Shown here: positions 42,101 through 53,703 of the stretch, in pieces
Numbering within the stretch: position 1 is the stretch's first letter
Layout: each line of letters starts with the position of its first letter
Notes under the pieces: generated by a model
The model's database searches: none
What the model saw: the letters and a program-made list of their open reading frames with translations, nothing else
Told to the model about the DNA's origin: nothing
Assembly: GCA_948146395.1 (NCBI GenBank)
Contig: OX411551.1
Location: 44,302,796 to 44,366,795 of the forward strand
DNA: 64,000 nt
Reading direction: 5' to 3'
DNA from: Fragum whitleyi
Lineage: Eukaryota; Mollusca; Bivalvia; Cardiida; Cardiidae
Translations under genes and position numbers: made by a program

Positions 42101-42372
42101 TGTCATAGTGCAGATGGTACCATGTAGGACTATTGATCTAGAGGTCCCGGGTTCGATCCCTGATGGCGGCACTCATCCTTTCCAACTATTTGTCTCTCAC
42201 CAATAGGTTGATAATTGTAGACCTAGGTGAGATAGCAGCTGGAGGCTAGAAAAGGATGTGATGGTGGCACTGGTGCGAGAAATTCCAGGAATCCATTGTT
42301 AGGTTCTCCAGTCGCGGCAATATAACTGAAACATTGTTGAAAGTGGCATAAAACCCCATTCAATCACTCAAT
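42101..42372 (+). mobile_element. tRNA-derived SINE, most complete copy
   Basis: A box in TAGTGCAGATGGTACC, B box GGTTCGATCCC at 42150-42160, then CACTCATCCTTTCCAACTAT, AGCAGCTGGAGGCTAGAAAA and tail AAAACCCCATTCAATCACTC. The tRNA-like part is about 75 nt and the body about 195 nt. Confidence 0.88.
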
Positions 42373-42379
42373 TTGTTTG

Positions 42380-42866
42380 TTTGAATGGGGTTTTACGTGG
42401 TTAATGGATCATTTATCTTCAAAACATATAGACATGCAGTCTGATTTTAGCCTAAAGTACCTACTTTCTACTCAATAACCGAGGGAAAAATGTGAGCCAG
42501 ACTTGTTGAAATGTACCATTGATAGTCTGAAACAAAACTATGATTAGGGTAAGGGCTAATACTGGAGTAATGCTGAAATGTTCGGAGCATATCTCCTTAA
42601 GTATTAAAGCTATTATCCCAACGGTTTCGGCAAAGGAGATATAGTAATGGTCTCCATCTGTCATTCACAAAACTTATCCGGAGCATGTCTCCTAAAGTAT
42701 AAAAGCAATATTTAAAGGTGGATAGATCTCATGGAGGAGAAGTGCAGTGCCCAGGAACTACAATTCTTGCTTGCATAATTTTGGAGTTATTGTCCTTTAA
42801 TCAACCTTCAGTTTACTATCAAGCTTTGATGGCTCGGGAATGGCCATGTTAAACATGGCTCTTGTT
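42380..42866 (-). mobile_element. Fragment of AAGAGCCATG-family element
   Basis: The minus-strand head AACAAGAGCCATGTTTAACA lies at 42840-42864. The units GGAGCATGTCTCCTAAAGTA and AGATCTCATGGAGGAGAAGT match those of 62350-63713 in reverse. The far end is lost. Confidence 0.6.
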
Positions 42867-43683
42867 AGATTTTGTTTTTACTAGATGGTCAATACATTTA
42901 TTTGGGGGGCATTTCAAAAAATCCAGCTCATGTTTTTTCCCCCCACAGAAATTAACCTTTGTCATGCTGACACAGAAATATTCCTCCTTTGACAGGAGGT
43001 ATTGACCAATATCAGTCTGCACGTATGTGCAGTCTGATAATGATCTCTACCCCCTGATTAATTTTTTTTTAAAAAAGAAAATGTTTAAAATAAATGATCT
43101 TAAAATGAAATACTGACTTGACTTAGTTTAAACATATTTTATTGCCATAACTCTTATATACATAAAGCATAAACATAGTTGTTTTGGCAAAAGGGTCTGG
43201 CCACAAGTTCTTTCAACTTACAGTTAGAGCACCCAGTGTTTTCAGTACTATGATTTTAATTTTTGGCAAAAGAGGCAGTTTAAGCTTAAGTAAGATGGCA
43301 AGTCTGTGCGTGTTGATTGTGTCTTCTGTCTGCCAAACTCTTTGTACAATAGGAATATGCGTGAAAAGGATAAAACATGAGCTGTTACAACAACTTTTTA
43401 AATGAGCCAGATAAACTTGATTTCAATCTTTATTTAACTATGAAGCTATCTAAAAACTGTTTAAAATGGTAAATGTACTTCTAATTGCGAATCATCCAAA
43501 AGTGCAGTTGGTAGCCCATTAGACTTTCATTCATTTGACAGGGCTCATGCTTGACCCTTAAACCAGTGTTTTGACGCCCAATAATTCCATTTTGACCCTC
43601 AAAAATTTCCTGTAGGGGGTCAATTTAGCTTACTGAATATCCATGAATTCAACTTTTGCAGCAATATGATATAAATCATTTGT

Positions 43684-43885
43684 TTTTAGCTCCACTTGTG
43701 GAAGGCCAGCAAGTAATTGTCATGACAGAGTGTCTGTCATGCCTGCCTGTGTTCTTCACCTCCTTAAAATATGGGCAGATTTTGATGAAACTTGGCAAAA
43801 ATGTTCCTTGGGTGATCCTCTTCTAAAGTGCTTCAAGAAACCCCCAAACAACCCCCAAATATGGGTGTGACATGGCCAGGTCCTT
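43684..43885 (+). mobile_element. Truncated TTAGCTCCACT-type element
   Basis: Starts TTTTAGCTCCACTTGTGGAA with GGCCAGCAAGTAATTGTCAT, like the element that begins at 43886. It runs into that element after about 200 bp. Confidence 0.6.
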
Positions 43886-45938
43886 TTTAGCTCCACTGGC
43901 CAAAAGGCCAGCGGGCTATTGTCATGGCTTGGTGTCCGTCGTCCATGCGTTTGTCGGTCCGTAAACTTTAACTTTAAAAATATTCTCCTCCTAAAGTACT
44001 GGATGGATTTCAATCAAATTTCACAGGAATGTTCCTTGGGTGACCCTCTATCAGATTCCTTCAAAGAATTTAAATTGGTTGAAAATCATTGCTGTAGTGG
44101 GCTTGGCTAATTTCCATATATGGTAATAGGTGAGTTTTCTCAGATTCTAATTGATGGATATCAATTTACATGAATGATCCTTGAGTGACCCTTTATCAGT
44201 CTACCAAAAATTATTGTATTTTATGGTCGGAGGTCATTTCTCTATATGTTATATAGTGGTAATTTTGAAATTTAATTTCTCAGAATATAATCGATGGATA
44301 TCAACCAAATTTCACTGGAATGATCCTTGAGTGACCCTTTATCAGTCTACCAAAAATATTGTGATCAGATGAAAAATGTGTATTTTATGGGCGGAGGTCA
44401 TTTCTCTATATGTTATATAGTGGAAACTTCAAAAATCATTTTCTCAGAACCTAACCAAAGGATAACAACCAAATTTCATTTGAATAATTCTTTAATGATC
44501 CTTTACAAGTCTGTAAATATATATTGTGATCAGATGAAAAATAAGTGTTTTATGGGCAGAGGTCATTTCTCTATATGTTATATAGTGAAAACTTTGAAAA
44601 TCATTTTCTCAGAATTTAACTGATGGATATCGACCGAATTTCACTGGAATGATTCTTTAGTGATACTTAATCAGTCTGCAAAAAATTATTGTGATCAGAT
44701 GCGAAATATGTATTTTATTGTCAGAGGTCATTTCTTTTGATATGTTATATGGTGTAATATCCAATATGAGGTAAAACAAACTTTTTTCAAAGTTCAAACA
44801 GATGGATTTCACCCAAATATCATAGGAATTTTATTTCTGTGAAGTTGTATCAAGCTTCAAAAGATGAACAGCATGCTCTATATTGGCAGAGGACATTTCA
44901 ACATATAAAGTGAATATTTGACCAACATTTTGGTATCACCTAAATGATGAATTATTTTAGACTCGTATAATTTAATGGGTGTAAAGATTGTAGGTTAGAA
45001 GGAACATAAGCTTTATTTGAATCCAAATGTGTAGAAACATTTGGTGAAATAGGGAGCCTGAGATAACCCATTAGAATTGGTCAGTTTAGTTGAACGAAGG
45101 GTGACTCTGCACAAAGAGGTGTAAAGTGGCCTACTGTGGTTCAGAGTGGGGAAAAAAAGCTGAGTTGACTGCACTCTAAGGCATTGGGCAGAATAAAAAT
45201 ATTGGATTTAATATTTTACTTCTTATTATCTTTAGATAGAATTTTGTTTTGGTGACAAACAGTTATTGTGAAGTAACACCCTTATAGTGGTGTTTAATGA
45301 AAAGCGGAAAGATCTACTATCAAAATTTTGTGGATAAAGTACCAGTATATTATGCAGTAACATTCTGTTAGTATTGACATTTTTATGCCCCCGCATCGAT
45401 AGCTCGGGGGCATATTGTTTTACTCGTGTCCGTCTGTCTGTCTGTCCGTCCGTCTGTCCGAGACTTAACCTTGCCAATATCTTCAAGCCTATTCAAGATA
45501 CAAAGCTAATATTTGGCATGATGATAGATCTCAATGATCCGCATCCGCTGGTACCAAAGTCAAGGTCATGTGACAAGGTCAAGGTCATCTGTCAAGGTCA
45601 AACATCCGAAAACTTAACCCGAAAACTTAACCTTGCCAATATCTTCAAGCCTATTCAAGATACAAAGCTAATATTTGGCATGATGATAGATCTCAATGAT
45701 CTGCATCCACTGGTACCAATGTCAAGGTCATGTGACAAGGTCAAGGTCATCCGTCAAGGTCAAACTTTAACCCAAAAACTTAACCTTGCCAATATCTTCA
45801 AGCCTTTTCAAGATACAAAGCTAATATTAGGCATGATGATAGATTTCAATGATTCGCATCCGCTGGTACCAAAGTCAAGGTCAAGTGACAAGGTCAAGGT
45901 CATCTGTCAAGGTCAAACTTTGAAAAAAAATGCCGTTA

Positions 45939-45972
<34 letters not shown>

Positions 45973-47596
45973 ATTTTTGGATTTCAAACAAATTTCACTG
46001 GAATGATCCTTATTTTTAACAGCCTTATCATCCTCTAATAATCATTATCAGGATATTCAGGCCTCTAGTTTCTTCTATGAAATATTAAAGATTATTTTTT
46101 TCCTTAACCATTTGCTTTTTTTCAGTGAAACTTGGCATGAATGTTGTTTGAGTGACCCATTTCATTAATTGTTCAAGAAATTTTGAATGACCCCCAGAAA
46201 CATCCATTGCAGGGTTGGTCATATTTTCATTATAAAATCTTTTTCCCCCTCACCATTGCACCAATATAATGAAACATGGCATGAGTTTCTTGTGTGCACA
46301 TTCTCAAATTTTATTGACCCCCAAATAAGGGGTGGCATGGTGGGGCTTATTTTCACTTTAGAAATGTTCTCTTTAGTCTTACCAAAATGATTGTCATTTT
46401 CTCTTGCTATATATAGTAGGGTTTCATTTTTAAAAATCCATCAAGAAATATCTTTCTTATAAAAAAGAACTTTCCTATTTAGAATCGATACATAGCGGAC
46501 AATCAACTGGCTAAGTCTGATATGAAAAATATTTTACGAGAAAGTATTACATGTATTAGGCATTAAACTAGAAAGCCATGAATGGCTTGTGTCGCTCCAC
46601 AGGCTTGAATTTCTTGTAATAGCAAATCTAAGTTTTGACTAGATTTTGAGATATTTTGGGTTTAACTGATGTTGAAATGATTTTCAAAGTCTCCAACATT
46701 ATAAAATATAGAGAAATGACTTCCGCCCATAAAAGACATATTTTTCATTCAATGACAATAATTTTTGTCTGCATGATAATGGATCACCCAAGGATCATAC
46801 TAATGAAGTTTGATTGATATCCATCAGTTACATTCTGAGAAAATGATTTTCAAAGTTTCCACTATATAACATATAGTGAAAATGACCTCCGCCCATAATT
46901 TACAATTTTTTTATCCGATCCCAATAATCTTTGGTAGACTGATAAAGGGTCACACAAGGATCATTCATTTGAAATTTGGTTGATATCTATCAATAAGATT
47001 CTGAGAAAATGATTTTCAAAGTTTCCACTATATAACATATAGAGAAATGACCTCCGTCCATAAAATACATATTTTTCATCCGATTTAAATAATTTTTTGT
47101 AGACTAATAAAAGGTCACCCAAGGATCATTCACGTTAAATTTGGTTGATATCTATCAGTTAGATTCTGAGAAAATGATTTTCAAAGTTTCCACTATATTA
47201 CATATAGAGAAATGACCTCCGCCCATAAAATACATAATTTTCATCCGATTTCAATAATTTTTTGTAGCCTGATAAAGGGTCACCCAAGGATCATTCATGT
47301 AAAATTTAATTGGTATCCATCAATTAGAACCTGAGAAAAGTCACTTTTTACCATATTTGGAAATTAGCCACGCCCATTAAATCCATGTTTTTAATTGAAT
47401 CAAAATTTCTTGAACAACTTTGAAAGAGGGTCACCCAAGGATCATTCCTGTGAAATTTGGTTGATTCCATCCAGTAGTTTCTGAGAAGAAGATTTTTAAA
47501 GAAAAAGTTTACGACCGCACGCACGGACGCACGGACGCACGACGGACACAACGCCATGACAATAGCCCCAGTGGCTTTCAGCCAGTGGAGCTAAAA
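43886..47596. mobile_element. 3.7 kb inverted composite with TTAGCTCCACTGGCC ends
   Basis: The left end TTAGCTCCACTGGCCAAAAG, then GGGCTATTGTCATGGC, is mirrored by the right end GCCATGACAATAGCCCCAGT, then AGTGGAGCTAAAAA. Roughly 160 bp tandem units containing GGAGGTCATTTCTCTATATG fill 44120-44760; the same units run in reverse at 46680-47470. A GCACGGACGCACGGACGCAC microsatellite precedes the right end. A TATGCCCCCG element (45381-45971) lies between the arms. It could be two facing copies or one foldback element. Confidence 0.75.
45381..45971 (+). mobile_element. TATGCCCCCG-family element with three core repeats
   Basis: Starts TTTTATGCCCCCGCATCGAT, then CTCGGGGGCATATTG and a CCGTCTGTCTGTCTGTCCGT tract. 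Three units of about 150-165 bp follow, each with CTTGCCAATATCTTCAAGCC and AAGGTCATGTGACAAGGTCA. It ends TTACGGGGGCATTTGTGTTT. An open frame of 210 codons runs through it only because the units lack stops in that frame. Confidence 0.85.
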
Positions 47597-47617
47597 ACGA
47601 GTCTGCAGGACAATTTT

Positions 47618-48470
47618 TAGCTCCACTGGCCAAAGGCCAGCGAGCTATTGTCATTGCAAAGTGTCTGTCATGTGTCAGTGTGTGCATCCGTGCGTAAACT
47701 TTTTCTTCTAACATCTTTTCCAAAACCTTTGAAGATATGATCCTTAGGTGACCCTCTTCTTACACTGTTCTTAAAATTTTGATGGACCCCCAAAATTCAT
47801 GGCATTTTCTCACTTTTAACCCTTAACAATCTCCTCCCAAACCATTGGGCCAAATTTAATGAATCTTGGCATGGATGTTCCATGAGGGACCCTTTACTTG
47901 ATTTGTTCAAGAAATTTTGATTGGCCAATAAATATGGGTGTGGCTTATTTCTAGCTCGAAATCATTGAAGGACATCTCCAGAACCACTGGGCCAATTTCA
48001 ATAAAACTTTACCAGAATGTTCCTTTGTAGACCCGTTTTTAAAATTGTTTGCGAAAATTTCGTTTGTTTGCGATTGGCCCATAAATAAGGGCGTGTCAGG
48101 GCGGGGCTTATTTTGTGCCTGAAATCTTGGAAGGACAACTCCTCCTGAACCACTGGGCCAATTTCAGAGAAACTTTAACAGAATATTCCTTGGTTGACCC
48201 TTTCCAAGTATTGCTTGTGAAATTCTGACTGGCTTATAAATATGGGCACGGCAGGGCGGGGCTTATTTTGAGCTCGAAATCTCTAAAGGACATATCCTGA
48301 ACCACTAGACCAATTTCAATGAAACTTTACCAGAATGTTCCCTAGGTGACCCTTTCCGAAAATTGCTGGCAAAATTTTGGTTGGCCTTTTAATTAGAGCA
48401 TGGCAGGGTGGGGCTTATTTTGAGCCTGAAATCTTTGAAAGATATCTCCTGAATCTAATGTTCTGATAAG
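47618..48470 (+). mobile_element. Truncated TTAGCTCCACTGGCC element with different core units
   Basis: Starts TTTTAGCTCCACTGGCCAAA. It is followed by roughly 120-140 bp units with ACCACTGGGCCAATTTCA and GGGCGGGGCTTATTTTG. No matching right end was seen. Confidence 0.65.
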
Positions 48471-49190
48471 ATGGGTAAAGGGATGCAGATTCATTGTGAT
48501 TGAGGTTTTTGGTGCAATGTTGGTCAGACCCAGTTAATCATTATGAAATAGGTCTACAGAGATTTCAAAGTGTTGTTTTCATTCAAAGTAAGCTTTATTT
48601 AATGAGAGTCTAAAGATGTTAATGCCAGTGGATTGATACAGACCCTCTTGTTTAACAGCCTTATAAACATATTCGAGTGAAATATTTTTCATATCGGACA
48701 TGACCTTTTCATTATTCTTTTTATCATATTCTCTTCAAATCTTTTTATTCTTAAAATTATGTATTTTGTCTTTCTTATGTCCTCTGCCCTTGCAAATTTG
48801 CGTATTGATACCAGGAAAATTTGGTTTTCATTAATTTGTTATCCCATCTTGGATTACGCTAAAAGTTCGATGTAATATAAAGATACTTTGAAGCAAAACA
48901 TCCTTTTTTAGGACGTTTCACAGTTTCAAGACAAGGAATGAAAATAATTTGGGCCAATCTTTTGCTGTGTACATTTTAAAGAACGACAACTGTCAACAAT
49001 GTAAACATTGGAGCACCAGGATTGTTTGGAAATTGACTGGGTACCGAGATGGTCATAATGGAAGAATTGTGTGGTCTGTGATCACATGAGCATTTTAAAT
49101 CAGCTTACACTCAAGCTGGATTGGGTGTTTGTTGTTATAACTGCAATGTCACTGCATTTCAACCCTTCGAAAAATGCCACAAGGTCACAG
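48471..49190. other. Intergenic stretch without recognised content
   Basis: AT-rich; no supported gene or repeat family. Confidence 0.4.
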
Positions 49191-49195
49191 AACAC

Positions 49196-49475
49196 AAGCC
49201 CTGTGGGGTGTCAGGTTTGAACTCTCATCCTTCTCAACATTGTCTTCTATCTATTGGTGTCGATCCCCTATAGTGACATGTCCTTTCCAGAATTTGTCCC
49301 CCATCAATGGGTTGATATTTGTAAACATATTTGAATAAGCTGGAGGCTAGGAAAAGATTGATCTTAGTACTGGTGAAAGAAATACTAGGAGTCAAATATT
49401 AGGCGCTCCAGCTGCTGCATTATGACAGATATTGTCTAAAATGGTCTTAAACCCCATTCAAACAATCTTAATTGA
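49196..49475 (+). mobile_element. tRNA-derived SINE, rearranged head
   Basis: GGTGTCAGGTTTGAACTCTC resembles a decayed B-box region. It is followed by GGGTTGATATTTGTAAAC, GCTGGAGGCTAGGAAAAG and tail AAACCCCATTCAAACAATC. Confidence 0.6.
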
Positions 49476-49600
49476 GACTCGTAGTGCAAAATTAATTTTG
49501 AAATCAATTCAAATAATCGCCTTTTCAGAAAGTTGCTAAATGAGCTAAAAAACTTGAAAATTTATTTTCATCTCTAATTTGTACACACCTGTCAAAGAGG

Positions 49601-50041
49601 CATTCGGAACATCACTCGGCCATTTCTGTAAACTGCAACAGACCTCAGATGTATGTAAGGCGGATGGGTATGTAACAAAATCGTGCATTTTGTTAGGCTG
49701 AAACAGTGTAAGAAAAACTAGCACTGTAGATTTATATCTTTTACAGTAAATAATGCCTGATAAATCTTAATTTTTGAGAATGATGTATCATTCTCAAAAA
49801 TTAAGATTTTTCAGCCGTTATTTAAGAATCTTAAGATATTTATATATGGATATGATGGTTTCACGTCAGTGACTTAAACAAGTAGCTTTGGTGATGAATG
49901 TTTTCACTCACAGTTTCAAGGGCTAACGCCATTTTAACTGACGTCACTGAGTTTTTCCAAGGTTTCCCGTAATTTTTAAAAATAGTCCGTCTATGTACAT
50001 CCGAGGTTGATCGTGAGATTGGCCGAGTGGTGTTCCGAATG
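49601..50041. mobile_element. MULE-like MITE, copy 2, perfect 10 bp TSD
   Basis: 441 bp, homologous end to end to 10656-11098. It starts CATTCGGAAC and ends GTTCCGAATG. It is flanked by identical 10 bp GTCAAAGAGG (49591-49600 and 50042-50051). The internal hairpin of AATCTTAATTTTTGAGAATG is intact. Confidence 0.88.
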
Positions 50042-50330
50042 GTCAAAGAGGGTCCGAAGCTTACAATGGAGTCATAAATCAACAATCCATCTTAATCATA
50101 ATTTAATATTTTGATTGCACTATTTTCTGCACTGTCCTGTTTAAAGGAGCATAATACATTCATAACCATATATGCTTCACTCAAAACCATACAAAACATT
50201 TATGAAATTAAATTAAGTAGATTCTATTTGACAAAATTTGATTCATCTATATGAAATTTAAAACAAGAAGAAATTATTTTTTGGAAAAAGTTAATCCCTA
50301 CCTAACATAATATTGGATTGAAAATTATGA

Positions 50331-50600
50331 ATGAAAAGATGTGTTCGTGAAACACAAATGCCCCAATAACGGTAATTATTCAAAGTTTTAAACTTGACAG
50401 ATGACCTTGAACTTGTCACATGACCTCGGTATTTTTAGATGTGTATCAATGAGATCTATCATCATGACAAATATGAGCATTGTATCATGAATAGCTTGAA
50501 GTAATTTGCAATATTAAGTAAAGTTTTTTGGTCAAGTTTTACAGAAAGACGGACAATGGTAAAGCAATATGTCCCTGATCTTCTGATGCAGGAGCATAAA
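50331..50600 (-). mobile_element. TATGCCCCCG-family element, decayed copy
   Basis: Minus-strand copy: GTGTTCGTGAAACACAAATG, GCCCCAATAACGG, CTTGACAGATGACCTTGAAC and GATGCAGGAGCATAAAAATG. The terminal C-runs are mutated. Confidence 0.7.
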
Positions 50601-50689
50601 AATGAGAAATGAATTTTAACTATAAAATTATAAACTTTTTCAAAGTATTCTTCCCAGACTGAATATAACTTTTGGTTGTATTAATTCCT

Positions 50690-51440
50690 TATTCAATCAA
50701 TAACCCTTATCCTGCTGCGATCTAAAATTCATTTCAAACAAATTGAATTTTTTATTTGAAACCTCAACCAGTTTGGCTAAAATTGAAAGATTAAGAAAGT
50801 AGCAGGTAGTGTAGACTAAGATCATCTGTGCAGGCTGATCTTTGTCAACACCCTGACTATCTGCCTAAGCTTTGTAAACAGCATGAATAAGCTGTAGCAA
50901 TATGAGATGGGTTAAGTTTTGAAGCTTTTTTTCTGGCACTTCTTTAACTTTTACCAACCTGAAGTTTTTTATCTGCATGGTTTTAGAGTAAAGCACAATA
51001 AATGCTATTAAAAACCATCAATAAACAAATACTCTCACAAATATTAACTCAATCTCGCACAGTCATGCACCTCAAGAAAAAGCTTTTGAAAACTATGTCA
51101 CAAATGACAATATCTTTTACATGTCACTAGCAATGTTTTCTCCACTAGGGGACAAAGAAATGTTGGGTGGGTTTGGGTTGAGTGGGTTATTGTCTTCTTT
51201 CGTCTGCTGCAATCATTCTGTTAGTCTATTTTACACAATTCTTTTACCAAAATTATCAAAATTGATAATGTTTTTACATGAAAGTAATGTTCTAATCAAT
51301 TCCTTTCTTGTTAATGTGTCGAAATGAGAGTAACATGCAGTGACCAATTAGAAGTTGTTTTCAATTTATTATAGGTCCACTACCTTAAGTGATTTGCTAC
51401 AAGAAAGGGAATTCTGAAAACAGTGTCTTAATGGGGATTG
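50690..51440. other. Intergenic stretch with old repeats
   Basis: Contains AACCCTTATCCTGCTG and a TCATCTGTGCAGGCTGATCT hairpin trace (50700-50910). The rest is AT-rich with no supported gene. Confidence 0.45.
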
Positions 51441-51448
51441 ATTTTTAA

Positions 51449-51647
51449 CCCTTTGCTGTTTAATCCCTGCATTTTACATGCCTGTGATTTTATGATCGAG
51501 AAAACATTGTGAAAAAAAGAAGAAAATTCTTCCACACTATTTTCCACCCAACTGAATGGTTATTTTTCAAATTAAATCCACTTTAAATTTTTGTCTGCAA
51601 AACCTTTGAATTTGGACAGGTCCAAAATTTTGTAAAACAGGAAAGGG
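51449..51647. mobile_element. piggyBac-like MITE, copy 3
   Basis: 199 bp with CCCTTTGCTGTTT and AAACAGGAAAGGG ends. TTAA lies on the left (51445-51448) and a mutated TTTA on the right. It directly abuts the gene 3 tandem units. Confidence 0.8.
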
Positions 51648-51666
51648 TTTAGTTAGATTGACTGTG

Positions 51667-51840
51667 TTACGTGTCTGTACTGAACTGGACAGACCCTGCA
51701 CCGGCAGGCACTTTATAAATATGAATAACCGTCTCCTCACTACCCTCCGGCACAACTGTCACTAAAACATACTGGTCTGCGCTAGCCGATCCTATCTGGA
51801 ATTGCATCATATCCTGTGGAGAAATCGTCAACGGGACATT
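51667..51840 (-). pseudogene. Copy 1 of the gene 3 terminal coding segment, frame intact
   Basis: Encodes VPLTISPQDMMQFQIGSASA, then DQYVLVTVVPEGSEETVIHI and YKVPAGAGSVQFSTDT and a TAA stop. Only a few residues differ from the real C-terminus (for example MGSDSAD to IGSASAD, PASAG to PAGAG). It is open but has no upstream exon body. It could be a relic or an alternative end. Confidence 0.75.
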
Positions 51841-51961
51841 GTCAGTTGGTTTTGGGTCCTATTGTGACAATCCACTAAAAAATTTGATAATTAATTTATC
51901 AGTTCCTAACACATAAATGACAGCCAATCTGTATTGTTTTCGAAACTGACATCTGTTTGAT

Positions 51962-52029
51962 TGCTCAGTGTGAAACAGTTGTAACTGCCTATATGTTTAT
52001 AGGCAGTTACAACTGATTCACCCTGAGCC
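51962..52029. repeat. Hairpin element in tandem unit 1
   Basis: GCTCAGTGTGAAACAGTTGT pairs with ACAACTGATTCACCCTGAGC. Same family as 1161-1236. Confidence 0.85.
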
Positions 52030-52342
52030 ATGAAGATGGTACAAAAATCTGCAGAAAGAGTCTTTAGGTCATGAGTTTTAGCTAAACTTTCGCACTATGA
52101 TACTGGCAGCACTGTATTAAGCACAAAGATTGTATAATCCATTATTAGTTGATTTTCTCTTCCAACTAAAAATTAATTGTGATTTGAAACCGATTGCCCA
52201 ACACTACAGCAAGATGATTCAGTGAGTACCCGCAACAAAGGGTTAATCTGTACCTCTACTTGTGCTATTAGAAAGGTAATTTTGACCACTTGATGAAAGC
52301 TTTGGCTTAATGGAGGTGGATTCTTAATTTAGATTGACTGTG

Positions 52343-52447
52343 TTACGTGTCTGTAGTGAACTGGACAGACCCTGCACCGGCAGGCACTTTATAAATATGA
52401 ATAACCGTCTCCTAGCTACCCTCCGGCACAACCGTCAACGGGACATT
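52343..52447 (-). pseudogene. Copy 2 of the gene 3 terminal coding segment, broken
   Basis: Matches the last codons, but a TAG interrupts the PEGSEE region (GGTAGCTAGGAG). The stretch for MMQFQMGSDSADQYVLV is deleted. Confidence 0.75.
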
Positions 52448-52568
52448 GTCAGTTGGTTTGAGGTCCTATTGTGACAATCCACTAAGAAATTTCATAATTG
52501 ATTAATCAGTTTCTTACACATAAATGACAGCCATTCTGTATTGTTTTCGAAACTGACATCTGTTTGAT

Positions 52569-52636
52569 TGCTCAGTGTGAAACAGTTGTAACTGCCTATA
52601 TGTTTATAGGCAGTTATAAATGTTTCACGCTGAGCC
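52569..52636. repeat. Hairpin element in tandem unit 2
   Basis: Counterpart of 51962-52029, with the right arm ending TGTTTCACGCTGAGC. Confidence 0.85.
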
Positions 52637-52961
52637 ATGAAGATGGTACAAAAATCTGCAGAAAGAGTCTTTAGGTCATGAGTTTTAGCTAAACTTTCAC
52701 TCTATGATACTGGCAACACTGTATTAAGCACAAAGATTGTACAATCAATCGTTAGTTGATTTACTCCGACGACAAAAACAGATTCTCGATTGTGATTTGA
52801 AACCGATTGCCCAACACTACAGCAAGATGATTCAGTGAGTTCCCGCAACATAGGATAAATCTGTGCCTCTGCTTGTGCTATTAGAAAGGGAATTTCGAGA
52901 CTGGCCACTTAATGAAAGCTTTGGCTTAATGGAGGTGGATTCTTGAGTTAGATTGACTGTG

Positions 52962-53703
52962 TTACGTGTCTGTACTGAACTGGACAGACCCTGCACTGGC
53001 AGGCACTTTATATATATGAATAACCGTCTCCTCACTACCCTCTGGAACAACCGTCACTAAAACATACTGGTCGGCACTATCCGATCCCATCTGGAATTGC
53101 ATCATATCCTGTGGAGAAATCGTCAACGGGACATTATTACTGACAGCACTATTGTTAACCTCAGTCATCATGGGTACTGCTTGACTGGATGATTCTGTGG
53201 GACTTGCCTCCTTAAATGGATGATTTTCTGATAAATTTAATATCAATGAGCTTTGGACTCGAGGTGAACTATGCATCGATGAGTTCTGAGAAATTGATGA
53301 ATTATGTATGGCAGGAATTGTGTTTGTCTCTGTCAACATAGGAACACCTAAATATTCAACATTAGATGAGTCTATGGAATGAGAAATTTCATTGCTGTAT
53401 CTACTGGAGTTGTGCAACTCAACACTTCCACTTACTGTACTAGTCGTATATGACACATTTGGATCTAATTCTGGTTCACTCGTATTATGATCAGGAATAT
53501 AATTAGCTTTTGCTAAAGGATTAATGATAGGGAGTTTAATGACCTTGGGTTCAGGTTGAGATTCTAAGGATACTGGTGTCGCAAATAAAACATCTGGATT
53601 TAATGCTGCATGCTTTGCTCTCCTCTCCAGTGGCTCTCTAAATTTTACCGAGTTGTTACTTGTGCTGGTAATGTTAGGTGGTGGCTCCCAATCAACATCA
53701 TCT
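52962..53703 (-). CDS. Gene 3 terminal exon
   Basis: Acceptor TATTTCATAG, 742 nt, 246 codons plus TAA. Starts DDVDWEPPPNITSTSNNSVK and ends PASAGSVQFSTDT. Its last 190 bases are repeated twice just downstream. Confidence 0.85.

Larger units (their letters stand above)
51648..52945. repeat. Two tandem units derived from the 3' end of gene 3
   Basis: Unit 1 is about 51651-52330 and unit 2 about 52331-52945. Each starts with a copy of the last coding segment of gene 3. Sequence with TGCTCAGTGTGAAACAGTTG hairpins and a GATTGCCCAACACTACAGCA end follows, and each closes with GGCTTAATGGAGGTGGATTC. The third repetition begins at 52946, inside the real exon. Confidence 0.85.

Noticed and set aside
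42101..42180. Possible functional tRNA gene
   Set aside because: A and B boxes are present, but the sequence does not fold into a full cloverleaf that I can see. It continues into a repeated body with many dispersed relatives, so it is a SINE head.
45374..46006. Open plus-strand frame of 210 codons
   Set aside because: It translates three tandem copies of a mobile-element unit (LNLANIF...DTKLIFGMMIDLND repeated). The same units occur elsewhere with stops, so it is not a gene.
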